From the NCBI RefSeq assembly GCF_022662015.1, contig NZ_JAKMCM010000002.1, forward strand, positions 434,001 to 498,000: a DNA stretch of 64,000 nt. The letters run 5' to 3'. Each line of letters opens with the position of its first letter. Positions within the stretch are counted from its first letter, which is position 1. The translations under genes were made by a program, and so were the position numbers. A model generated the notes under the pieces. It made no database searches, was not told the DNA's origin, and saw nothing but the letters and a program-made list of their open reading frames with translations. This document shows positions 1 to 10,858 of the stretch, piece by piece. The DNA comes from Aestuariivivens sediminicola. GTDB lineage: Bacteria; Bacteroidota; Bacteroidia; Flavobacteriales; Flavobacteriaceae.

Positions 1-219
1 TATTCACCGACAGTAGCAACACTAAATGCACAGATCACAAAAGTGTTCTCTTCAAAATTTGAAATATATTTAGGAGGTGAAAACATGACAAATGTAAAAC
101 AGAATAATCCCATCTTGGGAGCGGATGATCCGTTTGGCGCGAATTTTGATTCCACTTTTGTATTCGGCCCTATTTTTGGAAGTATGTACTATGCGGGGTT
201 GAGGTTTAGAATAGAATAA
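1..219 (+). CDS. TonB-dependent outer-membrane receptor, C-terminal end only
   Basis: The reading frame is open from base 1 and ends at TAA 217-219, leaving about 72 residues. They contain the pattern GGENMTNVKQ, an alternation of aromatic and polar residues, and end in YYAGLRFRIE. This is how the last beta strands of TonB-dependent receptors end in Bacteroidota, with an aromatic/hydrophobic terminal strand that inserts into the outer membrane. The substrate cannot be seen from this fragment. The next gene is a periplasmic heavy-metal-associated protein 73 bases downstream, so a metal-related receptor is possible, but that is inference. The start lies outside the window. Confidence 0.75.
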   Translation, partial: YSPTVATLNAQITKVFSSKFEIYLGGENMTNVKQNNPILGADDPFGANFDSTFVFGPIFGSMYYAGLRFRIE

Positions 220-292
220 TAATACAATTAAAATCAATGTGTCATTAAACAGTGATATAAAATAAAATTAATTAAACGAAAAAATTTAGATC

Positions 293-655
293 ATGAAACA
301 AATAATATGTATCGTACTTATGCTCACCGGATCAACGCTGGTGGCTCAAAATAAAAATGCCAAGGGCAGTATGGAAGTAGATGGCGTCTGTATGATGTGC
401 AAATCGAGAATCGAAAAGGCCTGTTTAAATACCAAAGGTGTTAAATATGCCCAATGGAATGTCGATACCCATCAATTAAGTGTGATCTATGACGAGCGAA
501 AAACCAATTTAGAAGCAATAGAAAGTCGCATATTGGCAGCCGGACATGATACCAAAAATGCTAAAGCAACTGATGAGGCTTATGCCAAAGTACATGATTG
601 CTGCAAGTATCGTGAACAAGTTGTTCATGATGCGCATGATATGCATAAGGAGTAA
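293..655 (+). CDS. secreted heavy-metal-associated (HMA) domain protein
   Basis: A 120-residue protein with a short signal peptide (residues 1-19, ending LVAQ) and one HMA-like domain. The metal-binding CxxC is at Cys33 and Cys36 (GVCMMCKSRIEKACL), followed by the beta-alpha-beta pattern of the ferredoxin-like fold. The C-terminal tail is rich in His and Cys (HDCCKY, then HDAHDMH), which may add metal ligands. HMA domains of this type bind copper or other soft metals; with a signal peptide it should act in the periplasm. It follows the end of a TonB-dependent receptor on the same strand and may be co-transcribed with it. The specific metal is not determinable. Confidence 0.8.
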   Translation: MKQIICIVLMLTGSTLVAQNKNAKGSMEVDGVCMMCKSRIEKACLNTKGVKYAQWNVDTHQLSVIYDERKTNLEAIESRILAAGHDTKNAKATDEAYAKVHDCCKYREQVVHDAHDMHKE

Positions 656-677
656 AACATTATTTCATACATTGTAA

Positions 678-708
678 AGCCCGAGGTTATTGCTTCGGGT
701 TTTTTTTT
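678..708 (+). terminator. rho-independent terminator after the HMA gene
   Basis: Stem CCCGA/TCGGG, extended by weaker pairs, with a ten-base loop and a run of nine T's (700-708). It lies 22 bases after the stop codon of the HMA-domain gene. Confidence 0.75.
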
Positions 709-927
709 CATGAGATACCAAAATGGTATACCATCCTTCGACAGCTCCAATTTTTTTAGGAATAGTTTAATTACAATTTTTAAATTTATACTATCGGTGT
801 TATCTTGAAAATGATCGGATAGGACAAAAATAGTGTTGTACAACTACAGAGGTTTGAATGGATCGCACTGATTAGCGATATAAAATAAATCTCAAAAATA
901 GAATTGACGAATTAAAAATAGAATAGA

Positions 928-1563
928 ATGAAGCAATCGAAGAGTGCTCCAGTTTTTAAAACCAAATCTTATCTCTACGTCCTGGCATGGTTATTATTGA
1001 TGGTATTTTCAGCCAAATTTATTATTAAGAATGCCTTGCCTTATTTCGGTTTTGACGAAGCGGTATTTGGAAAACTGTGGGATTATAAATGGTCTTTAAT
1101 TGCACATGTTTCAGGGGGTATTTTAGCCATAATCATAGGGCCATTTCAGTTTTGGAAATCGTTTCGAAACAAATTCCTAAGAATTCATAAGCTGTTAGGA
1201 CGAATATACTTAATTGCTATTCTGATCGGAACCCTGTCTGCAATTCATTTAGCATGGACCAGTGCTTTGAAAATTCACTGGACTTGGGCTATGTCGCTAC
1301 AAGGTTTAGCTTTTGCATGGATGGTCACGGCAGGTATGGCTTATATTTCGGTAAGGCGTAAACGCATCCAACAACATCGCGATTGGATGGCTAGAAGCTA
1401 TGTGGTGACCTTCGCATTTGTTACCTTCCGATGGTTATATGAATTGCCTATGCTCCAAGATTTAGGAACTTTCATAGAACGAGGACCAACAACCATCTGG
1501 GTCTCGTGGACCGTACCGCTGCTCATTACAGAAATTTTCATTAGTTGGAATAAGAAGAAGTAA
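928..1563 (+). CDS. DUF2306-type integral membrane protein
   Basis: A 211-residue membrane protein with about six hydrophobic segments. It carries the features I associate with DUF2306: an internal HVSGG segment after TM1, the KLLGRIYL loop, and the QHRDWMARSYV motif near residue 150, followed by aromatic-rich helices. Family members are widespread in Bacteroidota and have no established function. It sits alone, 360 bases after the preceding terminator side and tail-to-tail with the next gene. The ATG at 928 is preceded by AT-rich DNA. Family assignment is fairly firm; role unknown. Confidence 0.75.
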   Translation: MKQSKSAPVFKTKSYLYVLAWLLLMVFSAKFIIKNALPYFGFDEAVFGKLWDYKWSLIAHVSGGILAIIIGPFQFWKSFRNKFLRIHKLLGRIYLIAILIGTLSAIHLAWTSALKIHWTWAMSLQGLAFAWMVTAGMAYISVRRKRIQQHRDWMARSYVVTFAFVTFRWLYELPMLQDLGTFIERGPTTIWVSWTVPLLITEIFISWNKKK

Positions 1564-1634
1564 TGGGTATTCTCTAAGATAACGGTTGTCTGGACGTTTT
1601 TTTCTTCAGCAAGCCAAATTTTGGTCATACAAAT

Positions 1635-2279
1635 TTAATACTGATTTAAAACGCTAAGCAGACTGTCACAACTTTTTATACCTTTCTCAGAAGCTTGCTT
1701 CTTCATGTTAAAAGATCCCGCCATGCTCTGTAATATGTTTTTGAGCAGCGCCTCGTTTTCAAATGCAAATCCACCATTTCGCATTTTGTCATAATTGGCA
1801 TAATGAATCAGATAGTCTCCTAAATAGTCCTTATGTATAGTTTCCTGACGGGTATAATCCTTTAGGATTGTTTTGTAATTTGCATAATGTTCTTCAATTG
1901 CAGTTTTCAATCTAAAATCATCGATTAATTTCAAATCACCCGAATTAATCATAGTTTGGTAGGTTATGTCCTTTGGATAGAATTCAGTTAAATTAAAGGT
2001 GCCGAATAAGGCCTGCTGTAGATTTAATTTTTTTGGAGAATCGGTATTTATAAGGGGTATTATTTGATTCAGTGTGGTAATTTTGGTTTGAATGGCTTCA
2101 ACGTTCTCTTGAAAGTTTCTTTTGTCGACTTCAATGTCTTGCTTGAGCTTTTCTATATACTGCTTTTTTTCGGCATTATTTTTTTGTGTTTCAGCACATT
2201 TATTGATGCTAAAGGCAATAGAAATGCCTATAATGACGATCAGGATTTCCCCTAGAGCATAACGTAATTTCTGTTTCAT
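1635..2279 (-). CDS. DUF6090-type membrane-anchored protein
   Basis: A 214-residue protein with one N-terminal membrane helix (about residues 8-26, LGEILIVIIGISIAFSI) followed by a charged, coiled-coil-prone region (about 30-75) and a mostly helical soluble domain. The N-terminal pattern and length match small flavobacterial proteins currently grouped as DUF6090; no function is known. The 5' end faces the groEL terminator, 108 bases away, so it is probably transcribed on its own. It ends tail-to-tail with the DUF2306 gene, 71 bases apart. Confidence 0.65.
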   Translation of the reverse strand: MKQKLRYALGEILIVIIGISIAFSINKCAETQKNNAEKKQYIEKLKQDIEVDKRNFQENVEAIQTKITTLNQIIPLINTDSPKKLNLQQALFGTFNLTEFYPKDITYQTMINSGDLKLIDDFRLKTAIEEHYANYKTILKDYTRQETIHKDYLGDYLIHYANYDKMRNGGFAFENEALLKNILQSMAGSFNMKKQASEKGIKSCDSLLSVLNQY

Positions 2280-2319
2280 GATGATCTTGTTTGTCTAAAT
2301 CTAAGAAATATCAATCAAT

Positions 2320-2365
2320 AAAAAAACGCTTCATCCCATAGTAGTAACTCGGGTGAAGCGTTTTG
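2320..2365 (-). terminator. groEL terminator (minus strand)
   Basis: Inverted repeat AACGCTTCA / TGAAGCGTT with arms at about 2322-2333 and 2354-2365. On the minus strand the stem is followed by a T run (the A run at 2319-2326). It lies just after the groEL stop codon. Confidence 0.8.
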
Positions 2366-2387
2366 AAATTGTATTTATGGCTTATGG

Positions 2388-4043
<1,656 letters not shown>

Positions 4044-4120
4044 CTAATTAGGAAGTCTCTTTTAAATTAATTTTGATTTTTTTGAAAAATTAGTTATCCC
4101 TTTATTCTGTGGGGAAATCC

Positions 4121-4396
4121 TTAAACAATCGCTAGAATATCACTTTCACGCATGATGAGGTAATCCTTGCCCTCAAGTTTAAGTTCGGTCCCTGCATATT
4201 TGCCGTATAGTACAGTGTCACCAATTTTAACGGTTATAGGTTCATCTTTAGTGCCAGGACCGGCAGCAACCACTGTACCTCGTTGCGGTTTTTCTTTGGC
4301 GTTATCAGGAATAATAATACCAGATGCTGTTTTAGTTTCAGCTGCAGCCGGTTCTATAAGAACACGATCTGCCAATGGTTTAATGTTTAAGCTCAT
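4121..4396 (-). CDS. groES: co-chaperonin GroES
   Basis: A 91-residue Cpn10 protein. It begins [16 protein letters not shown] and has the mobile loop [12 protein letters not shown] (about residues 20-31) that contacts GroEL, the [15 protein letters not shown] roof region, and the ending ESDILAIV. It caps the GroEL ring. It is the first gene of groES-groEL; a possible sigma-54-like element lies about 45-60 bases upstream (see separate entry). No CIRCE-like inverted repeat was seen in front of the gene. Confidence 0.98.
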   Translation of the reverse strand: MSLNIKPLADRVLIEPAAAETKTASGIIIPDNAKEKPQRGTVVAAGPGTKDEPITVKIGDTVLYGKYAGTELKLEGKDYLIMRESDILAIV

Positions 4397-4440
4397 TAGT
4401 TATATGATTTTAATTAATTTTTGTTTCACGGTGTTGGATA

Positions 4441-4457
4441 TACTAAAAATGTGCCAA
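4441..4457 (-). promoter_or_regulatory. possible sigma-54-type promoter of groES
   Basis: Read on the minus strand, TTGGCACATTTTTAGTA keeps the full -24 block TGGCAC and the G of the -12 GC pair at the right spacing, but has GT in place of GC. Transcription from here would begin about 30 bases before the groES ATG. It could also be an ordinary -33 TTG box with a poor -7. An enhancer-binding activator gene (6635-7900) lies nearby. Confidence 0.3.
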
Positions 4458-4506
4458 CCTCCGGGGACTGACAAACTTGCAGAAGTGTAAATCAAAGTGC
4501 GCAAAT

Positions 4507-4541
4507 AAAAAATGTCAACCCATCTGAGCTGACATTTTTTT
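4507..4541 (-). terminator. secG terminator (minus strand)
   Basis: Inverted repeat AAATGTCA / TGACATTT around a twelve-base loop, with A and T runs on both outer sides. It lies between secG and the groES promoter region and could work in either direction. Confidence 0.7.
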
Positions 4542-4559
4542 ATGTGTGTTTTATGTAAT

Positions 4560-4928
4560 TTAATTACCTGTTGAATCGGTTGGTGTATTGGTAACAGGAT
4601 TCACATCAGAGCTGGTCTCAGTGGGTGCAGCCGGCAATGGCTGTGTATTCTGTGCATCTGGATCTAATGCCTTAGAATCCACACTCTGAGTTCCTCTGTT
4701 AATCGCTACGTTTGAAATCAGTATTAATACCAATAATAAGGTGGCTAAAGTCCAGGTGCTTTTATCTAAAAAGTCGGTTGTTTTTTTCACACCACCTAAT
4801 TGTTGTGTTCCGCCACCTCCGAAAGAAGAGGATAAGCCACCTCCTTTTGGGTTTTGAACCATGATGACTACCACAAGTAAAAATGCGACCACCACGATCA
4901 ATGCCAGAAATATTGTAAACGTACTCAT
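4560..4928 (-). CDS. secG: SecG, preprotein translocase subunit
   Basis: A 122-residue protein with two hydrophobic segments (about residues 4-24 and 55-75) and, between them, the SecG signature NPKGGGLSSSFGGGG. SecG joins SecY and SecE in the inner-membrane translocon and helps export. The C-terminal tail (about 80-122) is low-complexity, rich in Pro, Thr and Asp, as is common in Bacteroidota SecG. It begins one base inside the preceding TPR-like gene (TAATG overlap), so the two are co-transcribed and probably translationally coupled. A hairpin follows. Confidence 0.93.
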   Translation of the reverse strand: MSTFTIFLALIVVVAFLLVVVIMVQNPKGGGLSSSFGGGGTQQLGGVKKTTDFLDKSTWTLATLLLVLILISNVAINRGTQSVDSKALDPDAQNTQPLPAAPTETSSDVNPVTNTPTDSTGN

Positions 4929-5881
4929 TATTCTTTCTTATTTTGTTCTTGTAATTGTTCTACAGCTTTAATTTGGTTTGCAAAGAAACTACTTTTTTCC
5001 GGATATTTCAAACTTAATATTTTATAAGATTGAATGGCCTTTTTAAAGTTTTTTTGTTCGACATAAATACGAGCTAAGGTCTCGGTCATCAGGGCTTCTG
5101 GTTTTATCATTTGAGCTTTTGCCAAATTCCCTTTTGATGATGTTGTTGCAGACGGATTAATTTTTGGATTTTCAGTGATGAACTTATCGATAAGTTCGAA
5201 TTTTTTAGATTTCGCTTTATCTGTTAATCGGGATGTATCTTGCGTTGCACTCAAAGGTTTTTTCAAGTCCTTAGAGCGATCGATAGGTTTGAAGCTGGTC
5301 AGTTTGAGCCATTCATTAAAGGAATGGGTTTCCGATTTATCGAAGACCAAGGGTTCTCCTAAATTTAAAAGGTCTTCAGCTGTGATCTCTTGCGAATGGT
5401 GCTCCTCGTTTACTGATTCAATAGGTTGGCTCTCATCTAAACTGAAGGTTTCCAATTTTTTCGGCCTGACATCCTTAGGTTCGAATAAAGAAGGATCTAA
5501 TACACCCTGAGTCTCCTGAATTTGTTTTTTTAGCAGCTCGTCAATAGCTACACTTTTACTTACGGATAGGTCTTCCGCTGTTACTTCGATTTCTTTTAAA
5601 TGCTCACTATTTTGTTTGATAAAGTGGGAAATTTCATTTTGAATAAAAGTTTCGGAAGTAATGTAGTCAAATAAAATACTACGGTCCGTCGTATAGGCCG
5701 CGGTTTTCTTTAATTCCTGATTGTAGTTTAAACTGCTCTGATCCTTCAAGCCTTTGAGGTAAACCGCTCTGGCAGGTTGCATATAGGGTACGGCATCGAT
5801 TAACGATTTTAACTCCTCGGTTTGATGGAATGTGATGGACTGAGGGTGCTGTAATAAATATGTAAAATCGGATTTGTTCAA
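4928..5881 (-). CDS. hypothetical protein with a C-terminal TPR-like pair of helices
   Basis: A 317-residue cytoplasmic protein with no signal peptide or membrane helix. The middle (about residues 90-240) is charged and likely disordered. The end (about 262-312) has a TPR-like pattern: ALMTETLARIYVEQKNFKKA then IQSYKILSLKYPEKSSFFAN. This gene usually sits between lptE and secG in Flavobacteriia and has no known role; the context suggests envelope biogenesis, which is inference. A TATATTTG box (5902-5909, minus) lies about 20 bases before the start, suggesting its own promoter with a near-leaderless mRNA. The stop codon overlaps the secG start. Confidence 0.8.
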   Translation of the reverse strand: MNKSDFTYLLQHPQSITFHQTEELKSLIDAVPYMQPARAVYLKGLKDQSSLNYNQELKKTAAYTTDRSILFDYITSETFIQNEISHFIKQNSEHLKEIEVTAEDLSVSKSVAIDELLKKQIQETQGVLDPSLFEPKDVRPKKLETFSLDESQPIESVNEEHHSQEITAEDLLNLGEPLVFDKSETHSFNEWLKLTSFKPIDRSKDLKKPLSATQDTSRLTDKAKSKKFELIDKFITENPKINPSATTSSKGNLAKAQMIKPEALMTETLARIYVEQKNFKKAIQSYKILSLKYPEKSSFFANQIKAVEQLQEQNKKE

Positions 5882-6033
5882 TGCACTATTTTAATCTATA
5901 GCAAATATATGTTTTTTCCCGTTTGTTTCGTAAATGTCATGGCCTTCGTTCGGTAACTTTAAAACACCTAACTTAGGTAAATGGTATGACCTGTCTACGG
6001 TGCCTCCAGAATGGACAGCACAGTCTCTCTGTG

Positions 6034-6543
6034 CTACCATCTTGCCAAAGTGGCATTCACAATATCTTGAGTCAATCGATCAAAAATTTCTTCATGAGCC
6101 GTGGTTTTTTGAGCACCAATGAGTTGTGCACTTCCCGGATAATCATAGAAAAATGAAAATGTTTTATTTTCTATATTGTCTTCCTCATTGTTTCTATTGT
6201 AGAAGTTAACCTTTACGGTAATGGTTAACCTGTTTTGAGCCGCAGTGTTTTGTGCGGTTGCGGTGGTTGGAGAAATCCTGTAATCCGTAATTTCACCCTC
6301 ATAAACTAAATCGGCGTTGGTCGTCTCAAGTTTATAATTTGTTTGATCCTGTATTAAATCCTGAAGTGTATTTTGAAAAAGCAAATCCAAACCGGGTTCA
6401 AATAAGAGCGATGTATTTTCAAAGCGATTCACCTGATAGGTCTCAGCGTTTATAGAACTAGGTTGTGTGAATCCATATTGTATTTTACATCCAAAGGAAG
6501 CTAAAACTAAAAAGCTGATAAAGATGAATTTTAAAGGTTTCAT
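6034..6543 (-). CDS. lptE: LptE family lipoprotein
   Basis: A 169-residue lipoprotein: signal sequence with lipobox ending in Cys19 (LASFGC), then the GFTQPSSI and FENTS segments and a beta-rich body typical of LptE in Bacteroidota. LptE plugs the LptD barrel and helps deliver lipopolysaccharide to the outer leaflet. The gene lies between a sigma-54-type activator and the TPR-like gene/secG, an arrangement I recognise from flavobacteria. A 7-bp hairpin AGCACAG/CTGTGCT (6017-6035) overlaps the stop codon. Sequence identity within this family is low, so the call rests on length, lipobox, motif pattern and neighbours. Confidence 0.8.
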   Translation of the reverse strand: MKPLKFIFISFLVLASFGCKIQYGFTQPSSINAETYQVNRFENTSLLFEPGLDLLFQNTLQDLIQDQTNYKLETTNADLVYEGEITDYRISPTTATAQNTAAQNRLTITVKVNFYNRNNEEDNIENKTFSFFYDYPGSAQLIGAQKTTAHEEIFDRLTQDIVNATLARW

Positions 6544-6634
6544 GTTGCTGTTTTATATATCGTATGAAATCATCAGTCCTTAAAGTTGTCTCAGCCAAGT
6601 CAACATTGCGCTAGAACCAACACTGTTTTCTGAA

Positions 6635-7900
6635 CTAAAGATCGAATTGTTTAATCTTTCTGTATAGCGTACGCTCACTGATTCCCAATTCCGCGGCTGC
6701 TAATTTACGTTTTCCATTATGACGTTCGAGAGATTTTTTTATTAATTCCAACTCTTTGTCATGCAGAGACAGCGTTTCTTCCTCTTCAATTTCTTCGGCA
6801 AAGTGATATTTATCGGAATCGGTGCTGTCATCAGTTCTGGAACTATGCTCTGGAATCGACAATACCTCTGTAGTATCATCGGTAGTTTGGATATCTTCAG
6901 CTTCATCCTCACTACCATATATTTTCTGAATTAATCCCTCATGGTCTTTTTCAATATCTTTAACATTGCCGGATTTCATTAGCTCCAGGGTCAGTTTTTT
7001 TAAGTCATTAAGATCACTTTTCATATCAAAAAGAACCTTATATAAGATCTCTCGCTCACTACTGAAATCGCTTTCTGATTTCGAGGTCTTGATGATGGCC
7101 GGTAAGTTGGTATTTACCGATGCAGGCAAATAACTACGGAGGGTCTCAGCGGTAATGGTTCTATTTTGTTCTAAGACTGAAAGTTGTTCAGCTACGTTTC
7201 GTAATTGACGAATATTTCCGCTCCAACGGTGTTTTAAGAGGAGATCGATGGCGTTGTCTGTTAGCTTTACCGTTGGCATTTTATATTTTAATGCGAAATC
7301 GCTTGCAAATTTTCTAAATAGCAAATGAATATCGTCCTGGCGTTCTCTCAAAGGCGGCAAATGAATATCGACAGTGCTTAACCGGTAGTAAAGATCTTCC
7401 CGGAATTTTTCTTTTTCAATAGCTTCTTGCATATTCAAATTGGTAGCGGCAACAATACGTACATTTGTTTTTTGAACTTTGCTGGAACCTACCTTTAAAA
7501 ATTCACCATTTTCCAGAATACGCAACAGGCGAACCTGCGTTGTTAAGGGTAACTCACCTACTTCATCGAGAAAAATGGTTCCGCCATCAGCCACTTCGAA
7601 GTAGCCTTGCCTGGTTTGGGTGGCTCCCGTAAATGCGCCCTTTTCGTGTCCGAAGAGCTCACTGTCTATGGTGCCCTCAGGAATTGCACCACAGTTTACG
7701 GCAATGTATTTGTTATGTTTTCTATGAGAGAGTTGGTGTATAATTTTTGGAATGCTTTCTTTACCCACACCACTTTCACCGGTAACCAATACCGAAATAT
7801 CGGTAGGAGCCACCTGGATAGCTTTTTCTATGGCTCTATTTAAACCAGGGGTATTTCCAATAATACCAAAACGTTGTTTTATAGCTTGAACAGATTCCAT
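6635..7900 (-). CDS. sigma-54-dependent activator without a receiver domain
   Basis: A 421-residue AAA+ enhancer-binding protein. It starts directly with the central domain: Walker A GESGVGKE at residues 41-48, the sigma-54 contact loop GAFTGA at 88-93, Walker B FLDE around 110-113, sensor region FREDLYYRLS and the R-finger area PPLRER. The C-terminus (about 380-421) is a Fis-type helix-turn-helix ending ERTLYRKIKQFDL. There is no N-terminal receiver, GAF or PAS domain, so activity may be set by expression or by a partner rather than phosphorylation. Between the AAA+ domain and the HTH is an acidic linker (about 280-370). It lies between miaB and lptE; the conserved placement suggests envelope-related control, which is inference. 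Confidence 0.92.
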   Translation of the reverse strand: MESVQAIKQRFGIIGNTPGLNRAIEKAIQVAPTDISVLVTGESGVGKESIPKIIHQLSHRKHNKYIAVNCGAIPEGTIDSELFGHEKGAFTGATQTRQGYFEVADGGTIFLDEVGELPLTTQVRLLRILENGEFLKVGSSKVQKTNVRIVAATNLNMQEAIEKEKFREDLYYRLSTVDIHLPPLRERQDDIHLLFRKFASDFALKYKMPTVKLTDNAIDLLLKHRWSGNIRQLRNVAEQLSVLEQNRTITAETLRSYLPASVNTNLPAIIKTSKSESDFSSEREILYKVLFDMKSDLNDLKKLTLELMKSGNVKDIEKDHEGLIQKIYGSEDEAEDIQTTDDTTEVLSIPEHSSRTDDSTDSDKYHFAEEIEEEETLSLHDKELELIKKSLERHNGKRKLAAAELGISERTLYRKIKQFDL

Positions 7901-7963
7901 GTCTTACTATTCCTCCATCTTACATCTTCTTGAGAAGCTGGTGCAGGAATCTCAAATTTTAAA

Positions 7964-9409
7964 TTAATTATTATCTGAATAGCCTACTGCCTGACCAATT
8001 AAAGTGGCACTCGTGCAGTCTGTTATTTTTACGTTTACAAATTCTCCTACATTATAATGTGCTTTGGGAAACACGACAACAGTATTCTGACTGTTTCGTC
8101 CTGACCAATGTGCCTCTGATTTTTTGGAAGACTTCTCAATAAGGACCTCTTCCACTTTTCCAATATGTTGCCGGGTCCTGTATAAACTATGTTTTTGCTG
8201 TAATTGAATTATATCGTTAAGTCTACGCTTTTTAATGTCCTCGGGTACATCGTCTTCCATTTTTCGCTCTGCTAGGGTTCCAGGACGTTCCGAATAGGCG
8301 AACATGAAGCCAAAATCATATTTAACATACTCCATCAAACTCAGCGTGTCCTGATGATCCGCTTCAGTTTCGGTTGGGAAGCCTGCAATCATATCCTGAC
8401 TTATCGCGCAGTCCGGAATGATACGTCGTATATTATCGATGAGTTCAAAATAGGCCTCCCTGGTATGTTGCCTGTTCATGGCTTTGAGAATAAGGTTACT
8501 CCCGCTTTGAACTGGTAAATGGATGTAATTACAAATATTAGGGAACTTTGCCATCGTTTCAATTACATCTAAAGTCATGTCTTGAGGGTTGGACGTAGAA
8601 AAGCGAATTCGCATTTTTGGCTGTGCCTTGGCACATAATTCCAAAAGCTGAGCAAAATTGGTTGCGGTAGCTTTTTGCAAAGCACTGGCTTTATCGAAAT
8701 CTTTTTTCAAACCACCTCCATACCAAAGGTAACTGTCTACATTCTGACCAAGCAAAGTAATTTCCCTATAGCCCTTATCCCAAAGATCATTAACTTCATT
8801 TATAATACTTTGTGGGTCTCGGCTTCGCTCACGACCTCTTGTAAAAGGGACAACACAAAAAGTACACATGTTATCGCAACCGCGTGTGATGGAGACAAAT
8901 GCAGTTACCCCATTACTGTCTAAGCGCACAGGAGAAATATCGGCATAGGTCTCCTCCTTCGACAAAATTACATTTATGGCATCACGGCCCTCCTCAACCT
9001 CCGTAAGAAGATTGGGTAAGTCTTTATAGGCATCCGGACCTACAACGAGATCTACAATTTTTTCCTCTTCTAAAAATTTATTCTTCAAACGTTCTGCCAT
9101 GCATCCTAAAACACCAACCTTCATGGATGGGTTTATTTTTTTTACAGCATTGTATTTTTCCAGACGTTTTCTTACGGTTTGCTCTGCCTTATCGCGGATG
9201 GAACAGGTGTTAACCAGAACAAGATCGGCATCTTCTAAATGGGGTGTTGTGTTGAAGCCTTCATCAGCTAATATGGAAGCCACAATTTCACTATCGCTAA
9301 AATTCATTTGGCAACCGTAACTTTCTATAAAAAGTTTTTTGGTGTTCCCTTCTTTTTGCTCTAGAATAAGCGACTCACCTTGTTTATTTTCGTCAATTAT
9401 CTTTTCCAT
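7964..9409 (-). CDS. miaB: tRNA-2-methylthio-N6-dimethylallyladenosine synthase MiaB
   Basis: A 481-residue radical-SAM methylthiotransferase. The N-terminal UPF0004 domain carries cluster cysteines in YGCQMN (Cys33), [10 protein letters not shown] and GCMAER. The radical-SAM domain has [15 protein letters not shown], three cysteines for the 4Fe-4S cluster that binds AdoMet. The C-terminal TRAM domain (about 410-478) binds tRNA. It converts i6A37 to ms2i6A37 in tRNAs reading UNN codons. The length is slightly above E. coli MiaB because of a 20-residue N-terminal extension. A good promoter lies 57 bases upstream and the sigma-54-type activator follows 63 bases downstream. Confidence 0.97.
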   Translation of the reverse strand: MEKIIDENKQGESLILEQKEGNTKKLFIESYGCQMNFSDSEIVASILADEGFNTTPHLEDADLVLVNTCSIRDKAEQTVRKRLEKYNAVKKINPSMKVGVLGCMAERLKNKFLEEEKIVDLVVGPDAYKDLPNLLTEVEEGRDAINVILSKEETYADISPVRLDSNGVTAFVSITRGCDNMCTFCVVPFTRGRERSRDPQSIINEVNDLWDKGYREITLLGQNVDSYLWYGGGLKKDFDKASALQKATATNFAQLLELCAKAQPKMRIRFSTSNPQDMTLDVIETMAKFPNICNYIHLPVQSGSNLILKAMNRQHTREAYFELIDNIRRIIPDCAISQDMIAGFPTETEADHQDTLSLMEYVKYDFGFMFAYSERPGTLAERKMEDDVPEDIKKRRLNDIIQLQQKHSLYRTRQHIGKVEEVLIEKSSKKSEAHWSGRNSQNTVVVFPKAHYNVGEFVNVKITDCTSATLIGQAVGYSDNN

Positions 9410-9465
9410 AAAACTACGCTAATCCTACAGGTCAATATTTGTGCCTGTGTCGTTCAAAGCAGGTG

Positions 9466-9497
9466 CAAAGATACAATTTATTTGCTTTTTATGACAA
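9466..9497 (-). promoter_or_regulatory. Bacteroidota-type promoter of miaB
   Basis: Minus strand: -33 TTG (9495-9497), 21-base spacer, -7 box TATCTTTG (9466-9473), an exact match to TAnnTTTG. The miaB ATG is 57 bases further on. Confidence 0.65.
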
Positions 9498-9595
9498 AGT
9501 GGCAGTTTTATTTTTTTAGTGATTATAGCAAAAATTATGGGATGCTAACGCAACTAAATTTGAAGATTGGCATCCTAATTATAAAACATCCAACT

Positions 9596-10834
9596 ATGAA
9601 TTTAAAGTACCTTTTTTTGACTGTGATTTTGTTCGTTACCTATTCTTGTGATAACGATGATTCCGACTTTGAATTAGTTCAGGTGGCAGTGCCCGAAGTC
9701 ATGAGTAAAACCGATTTTAGAAACTCAGTTCATATTAAATCGGCTCAGCAAATCGAAGAGGCCGGTAAAATCTATGCTTATCAGGATTATATTTTTATTG
9801 GCGACAAAGGAGGTGTGCATGTTATTGATAATTCTAATCCTGAAAACCCAAACGCAAAGGCATTCATTGAAATTCCGAAAAATGAGGATATTTCGGTGAA
9901 GGACAATTTTCTTTATGCTGATAGTGCCACCGATTTGCTGGTGTTCGATATCTCGGATATAAATGCCATAGTCATGATTGAACGTCTTGAAGATGTATTT
10001 GATGTGTATAATTTTGGAATTCCTCTGCAGGCTGAAGTTGTAGATTATCAGGGGTTTGATGATCGAAACTCGGTTATTGTGGGCTGGACAGTAACTTTAG
10101 AACGTCGGAAAAAGCAAAATGATGATCTTTTAATTGATGTGGTTTTTGACAGTAACACCGGCGGATTTAACAGTGTCGAATCTGCTGTAGGTATCGGTGG
10201 TTCCTTAGCCCGTTTTCAAATTGTTTCGGATTACCTGTATACGGTTGGAAGCCAGAAAATGACGATTTTCAATATTCAGAATTTAGAAACGCCTGTTTTG
10301 GAAAATATTCAGTATGTTGGGTGGAATATAGAAACCATGTTTCAGGCCGACAATTACTTGTATTTAGGAAGTACAAATGGGATGTTTATTTACGCCTTGG
10401 AGAATCCATCCTTACCGGAATTTGTTTCGGAATTTATTCACTGGGAAGGCTGTGACCCGGTGGTGGTCGATGGTCAATATGCCTATTTGACCCTAAGAGG
10501 AGGAAATGCTTGTGGACAGCAGGAAAGTGTTCTTGAGGTTATTGATATTACCGACAGGACGAACCCCATTCTGGCGGGCCGGTATACTTTAGAGAATCCT
10601 TATGGTCTGGGATTTCAGGGCAATACATTGTATGTATGCGATGGAACTGCGGGCTTAAAACTATTTGATATTTCCGATCCCTTGAATGTTAAGCTCAACG
10701 GTAGTATTGAAGGTATTGAAACGACAGATGTTATTCCACTTCAAAATTCCTTAATATTAATTGGTAATAATACACTTTATCAGTATCGCTATTCAGAAAA
10801 CAATCTGCAATTAATAAGTTCCCTTTCAATTTAA
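9596..10834 (+). CDS. LVIVD-repeat (beta-propeller-like) lipoprotein
   Basis: The start at 9596 gives 412 residues with a lipoprotein signal (lipobox VTYSC, Cys18) and fits better than upstream in-frame starts, which would add about 70 residues in front of the signal peptide. The body repeats segments of the form hxVIDxSxPxxPxxxG: GGVHVIDNSNPENPNAKAF, LLVFDISDINA, LEVIDITDRTNPILAGRY, LKLFDISDPLNVKLNGS. These are LVIVD repeats, expected to fold as blades of a beta-propeller on the cell surface or periplasmic face. Ligand unknown. A TAAATTTG -7 box at 9555-9562 lies 33 bases before the start. A clear terminator follows. Confidence 0.82.
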   Translation: MNLKYLFLTVILFVTYSCDNDDSDFELVQVAVPEVMSKTDFRNSVHIKSAQQIEEAGKIYAYQDYIFIGDKGGVHVIDNSNPENPNAKAFIEIPKNEDISVKDNFLYADSATDLLVFDISDINAIVMIERLEDVFDVYNFGIPLQAEVVDYQGFDDRNSVIVGWTVTLERRKKQNDDLLIDVVFDSNTGGFNSVESAVGIGGSLARFQIVSDYLYTVGSQKMTIFNIQNLETPVLENIQYVGWNIETMFQADNYLYLGSTNGMFIYALENPSLPEFVSEFIHWEGCDPVVVDGQYAYLTLRGGNACGQQESVLEVIDITDRTNPILAGRYTLENPYGLGFQGNTLYVCDGTAGLKLFDISDPLNVKLNGSIEGIETTDVIPLQNSLILIGNNTLYQYRYSENNLQLISSLSI

Positions 10835-10858
10835 TTTTAATTAAGAGCATAAAACAAG

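Noticed and set aside
4441..4457. CIRCE-type heat-shock operator before groES.
   Set aside because: No 9-bp inverted repeat with nine-base spacing is present; only the sigma-54-like box remains.
5934..6122. 62-residue plus-strand frame over the lptE end.
   Set aside because: Low-complexity shadow of lptE and its downstream DNA, no start signals.
9380..9595. Longer N-terminus of the LVIVD protein from an upstream start.
   Set aside because: It would put about 70 unconserved residues before a typical lipoprotein signal and overlap the miaB promoter.
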